The position numbers were made by a program, and so were the translations under genes. 64,000 nt of DNA from Microcella flavibacter. GTDB lineage: Bacteria > Actinomycetota > Actinomycetes > Actinomycetales > Microbacteriaceae. The DNA lies in contig NZ_CP051299.1 of NCBI RefSeq assembly GCF_012530535.1, forward strand, positions 310,001 through 374,000, given 5' to 3'. Positions 40,432 through 48,536 of the stretch are shown here, in pieces; position 1 is the stretch's first letter, and the number at the start of each line of letters is the position of its first letter. The notes under the pieces were generated by a model. It was not told the origin of the DNA. It saw nothing but the letters and a program-made list of their open reading frames with translations, and searched no databases.

Positions 40432-41646
40432 ATGCGCATCACGGTCGGCTCCCGCACCCTCACTCGCGACGAGGTCGTCGCCGTCGCCCGCCACGACGCC
40501 GAGGTCGTCATCGACGCGGATGCCCTCGCCGCCATGACCGCGACGCGCGCGCTCATCGTTGGGCTGGCCCACGACACCGTGCCCCACTACGGCGTCTCGA
40601 CCGGGTTCGGCGCCCTCGCGACCACGCACATCCCGCTCGCGAAGCGCGCCGAGCTGCAGCGCTCGCTCGTCCGCTCGCACGCCGCGAGCTCGGGGGCCGA
40701 GGTCGAGCGCGAGGTCGTCCGCGCGACGATGCTCCTGCGCCTCGCGACGCTCGCCACCGGCCGCACCGGCGCGCGCCCCGTCGTCGCCGAGACCTACGCG
40801 GCGATGCTCAACGCGGGGCTGACCCCGATCGTCGGCGAGTACGGCAGCCTCGGCTGCTCGGGCGACCTCGCGCCGCTCGCGCACTGCGCGCTCGCCGCGA
40901 TGGGCGAGGGCTCGGTGCGGAACGCCGCGGGAGACCTCGTGCCCGCCGGCGACGCGCTCGCGGCGGCGGGCATCCGCCCACTCGAGCTCGAGGAGAAGGA
41001 GGGCCTCGCCCTCATCAATGGCACCGACGGCATGCTCGGGATGCTCTGCCTCGCGCTCGCCGACCTCGACGGCCTCGTGGCCACCGCCGACCTCGCCGCA
41101 GGTATGAGCGTCGAGGGCCAGCTCGGCACCGACGCGGTCTTCGCCTCGGATCTGCAGCAGCTGCGCCCCCACCCCGGCCAGGCGACGAGCGCCGCGAACC
41201 TGCGCGCCGTGCTCGCCGGATCGGCGATCGTCGCGAGCCACAGGACCGACGACTGCACGCGCGTGCAGGACGCGTACTCGCTGCGCTGCGCGCCGCAGGT
41301 GCACGGCGCCGTGCGCGACACGATGGCGCACGCCGCGCTCGTCGCGACCCGCGAGCTCGCGAGCGCGATCGACAACCCCGTCGTGACGCTCGACGGGCGG
41401 GTCGAGTCGAACGGCAACTTCCACGGGGCGCCCGTCGCGTTCGTTCTCGACTTCCTCGCGATCGCGGTCGCCGACCTCGCGAGCATGAGCGAGCGGCGCA
41501 CCGATCGGTTCCTCGATAAGGCGCGCAATGCGGGGCTGCCGCCGTTCCTCGCGCACGACCCCGGGAGCCTCAACTCCATCGACAGCACCGACCCGGCCGC
41601 GGCGTTCCTCTCCGACGCGCCGTCGCTGATGTTCGGCGCCTTCTGA
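40432..41646 (+). pseudogene. hutH: histidine ammonia-lyase, C-terminally truncated
   Basis: 404 codons. Family-matching sequence runs from residue 1 to about 378 and includes the tyrosine loop HYGVSTGFGALATT, the MIO-forming triad C142-S143-G144 in GSLGCSGDLAPLAHCA, LALINGTDGM, SLRCAPQVHGAV, and the SERRTDRFLDKARNAGLPPFLAHDPG segment. Normal enzymes (about 505-515 aa) continue with an IAQYTAAAL...SENK...SSANQEDHVSM region that carries catalytic residues. Here it is replaced by SLNSIDSTDPAAAFLSDAPS and a stop. About 110-130 residues are lost, so the enzyme, which would convert histidine to urocanate and ammonia, is probably inactive. The junction is near 41566. No hutU or hutI is present. Confidence 0.8.
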
Positions 41647-41978
41647 TCGCACTCGCGCTGTGGACGGTGCTCGTGATCGTGGGGAACGTCCTCCATCGCA
41701 ACCGCCGCCCCGGGGCCCGGGTGCTGCACAACCTGCTCTCCGCGCTCGGCGCGTCCCTGGTCAACGTCGTCGTGTTCGTGGTGATCGGCCTCACCGCCGG
41801 CGGGTGGGCGATGCTGCTCGTCGCCATCGTGCTGATGGCAGCCATCGCCTTCCTCGTGGCGGCCGCCATCGCCATCCCCGTGACGCACCTCGCGCTCTTC
41901 CGGAGAGCGGGCGCCGCTCGGGCCGATCACAGCGTGCTCATGCCTCCATCGACGAAGAACATGCCGCCGGTGGCGTAG
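41566..41978 (+). pseudogene. frameshifted membrane-protein remnant fused to hutH
   Basis: The last 26 codons of the hutH frame (to SDAPSLMFGAF) continue, after a one-base frame change near 41643, as LIALALWTVLVIVGNVLHRN and then three hydrophobic segments to 41930. The combined sequence resembles residues 45-140 of the membrane protein at 36951 (LFGA..IA..LW, R.P.G.R...LL.A, .N.....V). The first membrane helix is missing, and the 3' end reads into the antisense of the SDR gene. It is best read as a decayed gene trapped by a deletion that joined it to hutH. Confidence 0.55.
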
Positions 41979-42694
41979 GACGCCTCGTCGCTGGCCAGGA
42001 ACACCATCACCCCGGTGACGTCGTCCGGCGTGCCGGACCGGCCGAGCGGGACTCGTCCGACGATGGCCGCCGCTGATTCCGGATCGTCCGCGATGGCGGC
42101 CACGAGGGGCGTGGCGGTGTATCCGGGAACGACCGTGTTCACGCGGATCCCGCTGCGGGCGTAGTCCGCAGCGACGGTGCGCGCCAGCCCATGTCCGCCC
42201 GCCTTCGAGGCGGAGTAGGCGGTGAATCCCGCGCCCTCCCCGGTGACCCCGGTCGGGCTGCCGGTGACGATGATGGAGCCTCCCCGGCCGAGCATGGCCC
42301 GCACGCCGTGCTTCAGGGTCAGGAACGTGCCGGTCAGGTTCACCTCGATGGTCTTCCGCCAGGCCGCGAGGTCGAGCTCGGCAACCGGCGCGTCCTCGCC
42401 GAAGGCCTGGATGCCGGCGTTCGCCACGACCACGTCGAGCCGTGCGCCCGCGGCGGCGACGGCGGAGAACGCGGCGACGACCGACGGCTCGTCGGCGATG
42501 TCGACGTGGAGGGCGTGCCCGCGACCCGCCGCCTCAGCCGCGGCCTCCTGTGCGGCATGGAGATCCCGGTCGGCGAAGAACACCTCGGCGCCCTCCCCGG
42601 CGAACGCGAGCGCCGCGGCGCGGCCGATTCCGGAGCCGGCGCCCGTCACGAGCGCGGTCTTGCCCGCGAGTCTGCCGTGCGGTCGCTCCGTCAC
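41927..42694 (-). CDS. short-chain dehydrogenase/reductase
   Basis: 255 aa from GTG 42694, overlapping the stop of the upstream regulator gene (GTGA); the longer open frame is the regulator's shadow. It is a classical SDR: TGAGSGIG at 17-24, NAG at 92-94, catalytic S146, Y160 and K164 (YSASK), VPGYTATP, and the usual C-terminal GGMFFVDGGMSTL. NAD(P)-dependent alcohol or sugar oxidation is expected. It is co-transcribed with the FadR-type regulator of the sugar cluster and could be the sugar 1-dehydrogenase that makes the lactone used by ApnL, because no Gfo/Idh/MocA-type apiose dehydrogenase is visible. Substrate is inferred. Confidence 0.88.
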   Translation of the reverse strand: MTERPHGRLAGKTALVTGAGSGIGRAAALAFAGEGAEVFFADRDLHAAQEAAAEAAGRGHALHVDIADEPSVVAAFSAVAAAGARLDVVVANAGIQAFGEDAPVAELDLAAWRKTIEVNLTGTFLTLKHGVRAMLGRGGSIIVTGSPTGVTGEGAGFTAYSASKAGGHGLARTVAADYARSGIRVNTVVPGYTATPLVAAIADDPESAAAIVGRVPLGRSGTPDDVTGVMVFLASDEASYATGGMFFVDGGMSTL

Positions 42695-43431
42695 GCGTCC
42701 GCCCCCGGTTCCGCCGACTCCGACGGACCAACGCTGCTGTAGTAGTGCCTCGAGTCCTCCAGATGGTCGTCCATGGCGTTCCGGGCCGCCGTTGCGTCCC
42801 GATCGCGGATCGCCTTCAGCACCGAGGCATGCTGGGCGACCGCCAGCGCCGGCCTGCCCTCCACCTGAAGGCTGCGCACCCGGATCGAGCGCATGGTGGC
42901 GTTGATCGACTCGATCAGCGTCACCGCCAGCGCGTTGTGGGTCGCGACCGCGATCAGGCGGTGGAACTCGGCGTCGTGGACCGCGGTCTGCTCGGCGCTC
43001 GCCCCGTTCTTCATGGCGTCGAGCTCGCGCTCCATCGCGTCCACATCGTCGTCGGTGGCTCGCTCGCACGCCAGCTCGACGAGCCTCAGCTCGAGCGTGA
43101 TGCGGATCTCCGCGATGTGGCCCGGCTGGATGATGTCCTGGGATTGCGCACCGCGCAGGTAGCGCTCAAGCGTCTCCGCAGCGTGGGTGCCGGAGACGAC
43201 CGCCACCGTCGCCCCACGTGGCGACTTGATCTCCAGCACGCCGTTCGCCTCGAGACCGCGGACCGCCTCGCGGATCACCGTCCGGGAGACCCCGAACTGG
43301 GCACTGAGCGCACGCTCGGTCGGGAGAGTGGCGCCCGGCTGAAGGCGGCCGGAGGCCATGGCGTCGAGGAGCTCTTCGGTGACCTGAGTCGCGAGCGACG
43401 GCCGACGCGGGATCGCACTGAATTCGCTCAT
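42691..43431 (-). CDS. GntR/FadR-family transcriptional regulator
   Basis: 246 aa from ATG 43431 (GGAGCAGG upstream). The N-terminal winged helix-turn-helix reads ASGRLQPGATLPTERALSAQ then FGVSRTVIREAVRGLEANG, the GntR signature. The C-terminal domain is all-helical FCD type with the metal-binding positions in AEIRITLELRLVELA, HDAEFHRLI and AQHASVLKAI. It is divergent from the sugar ABC transporter, and two TGGCATACCA sites lie between. It most likely represses both directions until a sugar acid is present. Confidence 0.92.
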   Translation of the reverse strand: MSEFSAIPRRPSLATQVTEELLDAMASGRLQPGATLPTERALSAQFGVSRTVIREAVRGLEANGVLEIKSPRGATVAVVSGTHAAETLERYLRGAQSQDIIQPGHIAEIRITLELRLVELACERATDDDVDAMERELDAMKNGASAEQTAVHDAEFHRLIAVATHNALAVTLIESINATMRSIRVRSLQVEGRPALAVAQHASVLKAIRDRDATAARNAMDDHLEDSRHYYSSVGPSESAEPGADA

Positions 43432-43493
43432 CCTGCTCCACTTCCGGGGTTCAACATCACTGCTCGCTGTGGAAACCGTACCGCATAAAGGGT

Positions 43494-43505
43494 TTGGCAT
43501 ACCAA
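43494..43505. promoter_or_regulatory. FadR-type operator O1
   Basis: TTGGCATACCAA, containing TGGCATACCA (43495-43504). It lies upstream of the regulator gene and over the -35 region of a minus-strand promoter whose -10 (TACGGT) is at 43480-43475, which implies autoregulation. Confidence 0.65.
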
Positions 43506-43640
43506 GATCCATGCGCGGATGTGTGCACCGCGCGGCGACGGCATTTCACGGCCGGATTCCGCGCCGAGCCGAACCCGCACCCAGGTCTTGCCCAGCAAAA
43601 CCGCGAAACCATGCGAATCACCCGACACGCTGGGCCGCGG

Positions 43641-43680
43641 TTGTGGTCTCGTGCCAGCCACGCTACGTTGTGGCATACCA
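43641..43680 (+). promoter_or_regulatory. sugar transporter promoter with operator O2
   Basis: TTGTGG (43641-43646), 17-nt spacer and TACGTT (43664-43669) form a good promoter. The second exact TGGCATACCA (43671-43680) starts right after the -10 and covers the expected transcription start (about 43676), a classical repressor position. Confidence 0.7.
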
Positions 43681-43694
43681 AAGACGAACAACGC

Positions 43695-43726
43695 TGGTTG
43701 TTCTGAGTCATGGTTGTTCTGAGTCA
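43695..43726 (+). repeat. 16-bp tandem duplication in the leader
   Basis: TGGTTGTTCTGAGTCA occurs twice back to back (43695-43710 and 43711-43726), immediately before the ribosome binding site AAGGAGG of the binding-protein gene. Confidence 0.9.
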
Positions 43727-43736
43727 AGGAGGCCTC

Positions 43737-44798
43737 ATGGCAAGAAAACGATCCATCGCGTTCGGCGCAGCAGCGCTCGTCGCGGTCACAGCACTCGCCG
43801 GCTGCGCGACGACGGGTGGTGGCTCATCGTCCGGCAAGCCCGCCGAGGACATCAGCGTCGACGTCGGCGGTGACCTCTCCGGGAAGAGCATCTGCTTCGG
43901 GTTCTCCGGCAGTGAGACGGAGTTCTGGGCGGCCGGCATCAAATCGATCACGGACTCCCTGGAGGCGGCGAACGCGAAGGTCATCTCCCACAACTCGAAC
44001 GAGGACCCGAACCGCCAGCTCGAGCAGGTGCGCGACTGCATCACCCAGGGCGTCGACGGCATCATCGTCATCCCCGAGGACGGGTCCAGCGCGCTGACGA
44101 TCATCGAAGAAGCCAACGCCGCAGACATCCCGATCGGCATCTTCAACCGCCCGCCGGCGAGCGAGGACGGGGCGGCGCTGGTCGCGGTCGCGGACAACCG
44201 GGACATCTCCAAGCAGACCAACGAGTACCTCGCCGAGCAGGCGAAGGAGCTCGGCCGCAAGGTGCAGCCCCTGATCATGGTCGGGAACCTCAGCGACCAG
44301 AACGCCGTGGAGCGCCGGAACGGCTTCTACGACGTGATCGAGGCCAACCCGGACCTCTTCGAGGAGCCGATCGAGGTGCAGACCAACTGGGACGCCGCGA
44401 CCGGTCAGTCCAACCTGGCGGCGGCGATGCAGGCGAACCCGGACGTGGATCTGCTGTTCACCTCGAGCGACTTCCTGTTCCCGCAGATCCAGTCGGTGCT
44501 CGAGCCGCTCGGCAAGTGGGTGCCGGTCGGCGAGGAGGGGCACGTCATCATGGGCGGCCTCGACGGTGACAACCGGGCGTGCAGCCTGATCAAGGAGGGC
44601 TACGTGGACGCCACCGGCGTGCAGGACCTCTTCTACGAGGCGGAGTCGCTGCTGAAGGCGCTCGCCGAGGCGATCAACGCCGGCGAGACGCAGCCCGACG
44701 AGCTGCTCATCGATCCCGGGTTCGCCCTCACCCAGGCGAACCTGGCGGACCGCGAGAAGGACATGTGGGGCTGTGTGATCACGCCCCCGAACAGCTGA
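43737..44798 (+). CDS. sugar ABC transporter substrate-binding lipoprotein
   Basis: 353 aa from ATG 43737 (AAGGAGG upstream). It has a lipoprotein signal with lipobox LAGC and acceptor C23. The mature part is a type I periplasmic-binding protein of the ribose/xylose class (Peripla_BP_4-like): ICFGFSGSETEFWAAGIKSI, CITQGVDGIIVIPEDGSS, IPIGIFNRPPAS, NAVERRNGFYDVI, DLLFTSSDF and VIMGGLDGDNRA. It captures the sugar outside the membrane for the transporter encoded downstream. By context the ligand is D-apiose or a related branched or acid sugar. Confidence 0.92.
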   Translation: MARKRSIAFGAAALVAVTALAGCATTGGGSSSGKPAEDISVDVGGDLSGKSICFGFSGSETEFWAAGIKSITDSLEAANAKVISHNSNEDPNRQLEQVRDCITQGVDGIIVIPEDGSSALTIIEEANAADIPIGIFNRPPASEDGAALVAVADNRDISKQTNEYLAEQAKELGRKVQPLIMVGNLSDQNAVERRNGFYDVIEANPDLFEEPIEVQTNWDAATGQSNLAAAMQANPDVDLLFTSSDFLFPQIQSVLEPLGKWVPVGEEGHVIMGGLDGDNRACSLIKEGYVDATGVQDLFYEAESLLKALAEAINAGETQPDELLIDPGFALTQANLADREKDMWGCVITPPNS

Positions 44799-44819
44799 CC
44801 CGCCCCCCCAGGCCCGGCA

Positions 44820-44845
44820 CCCCGGACGAATCACCTCGTCCGGGG
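44820..44845 (+). other. stem-loop between binding-protein and permease genes
   Basis: Perfect 10-bp stem CCCCGGACGA / TCGTCCGGGG with an ATCACC loop, 22 nt after the stop. A hairpin here commonly protects the binding-protein mRNA and attenuates the permease genes, giving an excess of binding protein. Confidence 0.7.
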
Positions 44846-44928
44846 CGCCGCGCCGAGCCGCCCCCTGCTCCGGCCGCACCAGTGGCCCGGACGACGATCT
44901 CCCCCGATTCGAAGGAAGGAGCCTGAGT

Positions 44929-46026
44929 ATGTCCACCGTTCAGGCGCCGCATGCCGCGGGCAACCAGGAACCAGGAACGGCTGATCATCGCCGAAACGCG
45001 GTGCGGCGGTTCCTGGCCGGCGAGGGATTCGTCGCCGTGCTCATCGTGGTCTACATCCTGGCCATATCGCCGTTCGCGAGCGGGATGCTCACCGAGCGCA
45101 ACGCCCTGAACGTCATGTCGAACCTCTGGCCGCTCGCGATCATCGTCGTGGGGCAGACCTTCGTGCTCATCCTCGGCGGCATCGATCTCGCCCAAGCGGC
45201 GACGATCAACATCACCAACACCTTCGGTGCGCTGCTGCTCACCCAGGCCCTCGAGCCGGCACTGTTCGGGAACACGGCCTTCTGGGGCACCCTCATCGGA
45301 GAAGACGGCGGCCCGCTCGCCGGCTCGGCGGCCGGGATGCCGCTCGCCGTGCTCATCATGCTGCTGATCGGAGGCGCCCTCGGCGCCCTGAACGGCTTCG
45401 CGGTCGCCAGGCTGGGCATGCCGCCGTTCATGGTGACGCTCGGCACGCTGCTTCTCTTCAGCGCCATCTCGGTCTGGATGACCCGCAGCGAGAACGTGCC
45501 CGGGCTCCCCGCCGCTTACACCGCCCTCGGCAGGGAGGCCATCTGGGGCCCGATCACCTACCCGATGATCGTCGCCCTCCTGGTCGCCGCGGCGGCCCAC
45601 TTCGTGCTCAGCCGGACCACCTTCGGCGGCTGGGTCTACGCCTCCGGCACGAACAGGTCGGCCGCCATCATCTCGGGCGTCCCGTACCAGCGCGTCGTCA
45701 TCTCCGCCTACATGCTGAGCGCCATGTTCGCGACCCTCGGCGGCATCCTCTACTCCATGCGGCTCGGCGCCGGTCGGCCGACCCTCGCCGACGACATGCT
45801 GCTCGACGTCATCGGAGCCGCGGTGATCGGCGGCATCTCCCTGTTCGGCGGCAAGGGGAGCGTGCTCGGCGCGTTCCTCGGAGCGCTGTTCTTCGTCGTG
45901 CTGGCCAACAGCCTGAACCTGATGAACCTGCCCTTCACCGTGGTCTTCATCGTCAAGGGGCTCGTCATCGTTGCGGCAGCCCTGCTCGACGTCGCCCGCA
46001 CCCGGATCCTGGGAGGTGTTCGGTGA
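44929..46026 (+). CDS. sugar ABC transporter permease (first)
   Basis: 365 aa, about ten membrane segments. Branched-chain/RbsC-type permease pattern: NVMSNLWPLAIIVVGQTFVLILGGIDLAQAA, LIGGALGALNGFAVARLGMPPFMVTLGTLLLF, FGGWVYASGTNRSAAIISGV and GAAVIGGISLFGGKGSVLGAFLGALFFVVLAN. The ATG at 44929 has GAAGGAGC upstream. It forms a heterodimeric channel with the second permease. The stop overlaps the ATPase start (GTGA). Confidence 0.92.
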   Translation: MSTVQAPHAAGNQEPGTADHRRNAVRRFLAGEGFVAVLIVVYILAISPFASGMLTERNALNVMSNLWPLAIIVVGQTFVLILGGIDLAQAATINITNTFGALLLTQALEPALFGNTAFWGTLIGEDGGPLAGSAAGMPLAVLIMLLIGGALGALNGFAVARLGMPPFMVTLGTLLLFSAISVWMTRSENVPGLPAAYTALGREAIWGPITYPMIVALLVAAAAHFVLSRTTFGGWVYASGTNRSAAIISGVPYQRVVISAYMLSAMFATLGGILYSMRLGAGRPTLADDMLLDVIGAAVIGGISLFGGKGSVLGAFLGALFFVVLANSLNLMNLPFTVVFIVKGLVIVAAALLDVARTRILGGVR

Positions 46027-47549
46027 GCGTCCCCCGTCTCCAGCTCGACTCGATCTCACACAGCTTCTACGGGGTCACCGTGAACCGCGACGTGAACCTC
46101 ACGGTCGGGCCGGGCGAGGTGCTCGGGCTGGTCGGCGAGAACGGCGCCGGCAAGAGCACCCTGATGAACATCGTGGGCGGCCTGATCCGCCCCGTGGAGG
46201 GGAAGCTCTTCGTCGACGGTGAGCCGTACGCTCCGCACAGCCCCGCCGAGGCGCGCCGCCACGGCATCGCCCATGTGCACCAGGAGCTGAACCTCTTCTC
46301 GCAGCTCTCCGTCACCGACAACGTCTTCCTCACCGCGTTCCCGAGGAAGGCCGGGGTGTTCACGGACCGGAAGCGCGCTCGGCAGCAGACGATCGAGGCC
46401 CTGGCGCTGCTGGACCTGGAATTCCCGCCCGGCACACTGGTGGAGAACCTCAGTCCTGGGCAGCGCCAGATGCTCGAGATCGCGAAGGCGGCGGTCGGCG
46501 ACCCCAAGCTCATGATCCTCGACGAGCCGACCACGTCGCTCACCTCCCGCGAGACCAGGAAGCTCTTCGAGCTCATCGGGCGGATGACCTCCAACGGCAC
46601 GTCGATCATCTACGTCTCCCACATCCTGGAGGACGTCAAGCGGCTGTCCGACCGCATCGCGATCATGCGCGACGGCGCGCTGGTCGAGGTGCGGGACGAG
46701 CAGGCGCTGCCGACGGCGGAGCTGATCACGCTGATGGTGGGTCGCTCGCTGGACAAACGGTTCCCGGATCGCAGTGGTGCACCCGGAGCGGACACCGTGC
46801 TCGCTGTGGACAAGCTCTCCGCCACCGGCGTCGTGGAGGACGTCTCGCTCCGGGTGAACGCCGGCGAAGTGGTCGGCCTCTTCGGCCTCATGGGGGCGGG
46901 GCGGACGGAACTCGCCCGCCTCATCTACGGACTCGACGCCGCCGACAGCGGCACCATCACGATCGGCGGGCGGGACATCACCGGCGCCACCACCCGCAGC
47001 CGCATCGCGAGCGGGCTCTCGTTCGTGACGGAGGATCGGCGCGGCGAAGGCCTGCTGATGGACTACGCCGTCACCACGAACGCCGCGCTGCCGTCGCTGC
47101 GGAGATGGGCGAGATGGCTGCTCGGCCCGCTGAACCGCAGGCAGCTCGGCAACGACGTCGCCGAGGTCACGTCCGACCTCCGTCTGAAGGCCGCCAACCT
47201 GACCGAGTCGCCGGTCCGTTCGCTCTCCGGCGGGAACCAGCAGAAGGTCGTGCTCGCCAAGTGGCTGCTCACCCGACCCAAACTCCTGATCCTCGACGAA
47301 CCGACCCGCGGGGTCGACGTCGGGGCCCAGTACGAGGTGTACCGCACCGCGCTCGAACTCGCCGACTCCGGCACCGGTCTGCTGGCGATCTCATCGGAGC
47401 TGCCGGAACTCATCGGAATCTGCGACCGCATCCTCGTCATGCGGATGGGGCGGATCGTCGCGGAGTTCCCGCGCGATCGATTCGAAGCCAGACGAATCCT
47501 TGGGGCCGCCTTCGGTGAGGCCCCACCGGTCCCGAGCGAGGTGGCATGA
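46023..47549 (+). CDS. sugar ABC transporter ATP-binding protein
   Basis: 508 aa with two fused nucleotide-binding domains, as in RbsA/XylG. Domain 1 has Walker A GENGAGKST, signature LSPGQRQ and Walker B LMILDEPTTSLT. Domain 2 has the degenerate P-loop GLFGLMGAGRTEL, signature LSGGNQQ and Walker B LLILDEPTRGVD. It energises uptake of the sugar. GTG 46023 overlaps the first permease, and its end overlaps the second permease (ATGA). Confidence 0.95.
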   Translation: MSVPRLQLDSISHSFYGVTVNRDVNLTVGPGEVLGLVGENGAGKSTLMNIVGGLIRPVEGKLFVDGEPYAPHSPAEARRHGIAHVHQELNLFSQLSVTDNVFLTAFPRKAGVFTDRKRARQQTIEALALLDLEFPPGTLVENLSPGQRQMLEIAKAAVGDPKLMILDEPTTSLTSRETRKLFELIGRMTSNGTSIIYVSHILEDVKRLSDRIAIMRDGALVEVRDEQALPTAELITLMVGRSLDKRFPDRSGAPGADTVLAVDKLSATGVVEDVSLRVNAGEVVGLFGLMGAGRTELARLIYGLDAADSGTITIGGRDITGATTRSRIASGLSFVTEDRRGEGLLMDYAVTTNAALPSLRRWARWLLGPLNRRQLGNDVAEVTSDLRLKAANLTESPVRSLSGGNQQKVVLAKWLLTRPKLLILDEPTRGVDVGAQYEVYRTALELADSGTGLLAISSELPELIGICDRILVMRMGRIVAEFPRDRFEARRILGAAFGEAPPVPSEVA

Positions 47550-48535
47550 GCATGCAACGACTGAGGAACATCGCACTGCACAACGTGCCGGTGCTGCTGC
47601 TCGTGCTGGTCTTCGTGATCTTCTCCGTGCTCGACAACCGGTTCTTCGACGTGCAGACCCTCGCGACCGTCGCTCGGGGCACGGCCTACATCGGCATCGT
47701 CGCGGTCGGGATGACGCTGGTGCTGATGACGGCGGGGATCGACCTCTCGGTCGGCGCGATCCTGTACCTCACGGCGGTCGTCGTCGGACAGACCGTCAAC
47801 GCGTACGCGGTTCCGGTCGCGCTCGTCCCGGTGATCGCCATCGCCGTCGGCGTCGTGCTGGGCTCGATCAACGGCTTCACCGTCTCAGTGCTCAGGGTCA
47901 TCCCGTTCATCGTGACGCTGGCGATGCTCACGGCGTTCCGGGGGTTCGGCCTTCAGCTCTCCGGATCCCGGGAGGTGAACTACCCTCCGGTGATCGGGCA
48001 GCTGGGCTCGGAGGCGATCCTCGGCGTTCCCCTGCCGGTGTGGATCTTCGCCATCGTGGTTGCGCTCGCCCATGTCGTCGTCACCCGCACACCGTTCGGG
48101 CGCCAGCTGCTTGCCACCGGTGAAGACCGCGCCGCGGCAGAGCGTGCCGGCATCCCGGTGCGCCGCATCCTGTTCGCCGTCTACGTCATCTCCGGCGCTC
48201 TGGCGGGGCTCGGCGCATTCGTCGCCATGACGCAGCTGCGGACCGCGGCGCCGGGCTTCGGCACCGGCGACGAGTTCGACGCCATCGCCGCGGCGGTCCT
48301 CGGTGGCACCAGCCTGTTCGGCGGCCGCGGATCCGTGTTCCCGGGAACCGTCGTCGGAGCCCTGCTCATCCAGCTGATCCAGACGGGGCTGCAGTTCATG
48401 CGCGTCGACCTGTACGTCACGCCGATGGTGCAGGCGGCGATCATCCTGCTCGCGGTGTTCGCTGACAGTCTCCGCACGAAGCGCCTGGAGAAGCTCACCC
48501 GCCGTGTGGTGACCTCCGGCCGGGCCGAGGAATAG
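47546..48535 (+). CDS. sugar ABC transporter permease (second)
   Basis: 329 aa, RbsC-type permease with VARGTAYIGIVAVGMTLVLM, TAGIDLSVGAILYLTAVV, GSINGFTVSVLRVIPFIVTLAM and ILGG-like AAAVLGGTSLFGGRGSVFPGTVVGALLIQ. It is a separate gene from the first permease, so the channel is probably a heterodimer. Start ATG 47546 is coupled to the ATPase gene. The kinase gene follows after 1 nt. Confidence 0.92.
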   Translation: MSMQRLRNIALHNVPVLLLVLVFVIFSVLDNRFFDVQTLATVARGTAYIGIVAVGMTLVLMTAGIDLSVGAILYLTAVVVGQTVNAYAVPVALVPVIAIAVGVVLGSINGFTVSVLRVIPFIVTLAMLTAFRGFGLQLSGSREVNYPPVIGQLGSEAILGVPLPVWIFAIVVALAHVVVTRTPFGRQLLATGEDRAAAERAGIPVRRILFAVYVISGALAGLGAFVAMTQLRTAAPGFGTGDEFDAIAAAVLGGTSLFGGRGSVFPGTVVGALLIQLIQTGLQFMRVDLYVTPMVQAAIILLAVFADSLRTKRLEKLTRRVVTSGRAEE

Positions 48536-48536
48536 C

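Noticed and set aside
40432-41646. Complete short histidine ammonia-lyase
   Set aside because: The conserved C-terminal helical region with catalytic residues is missing, and the last 26 codons belong to another gene family.
41667-41978. 103-aa membrane protein as an independent gene
   Set aside because: No binding site, lacks the first helix of its apparent family, and its end is antisense to the SDR gene; treated as a remnant.
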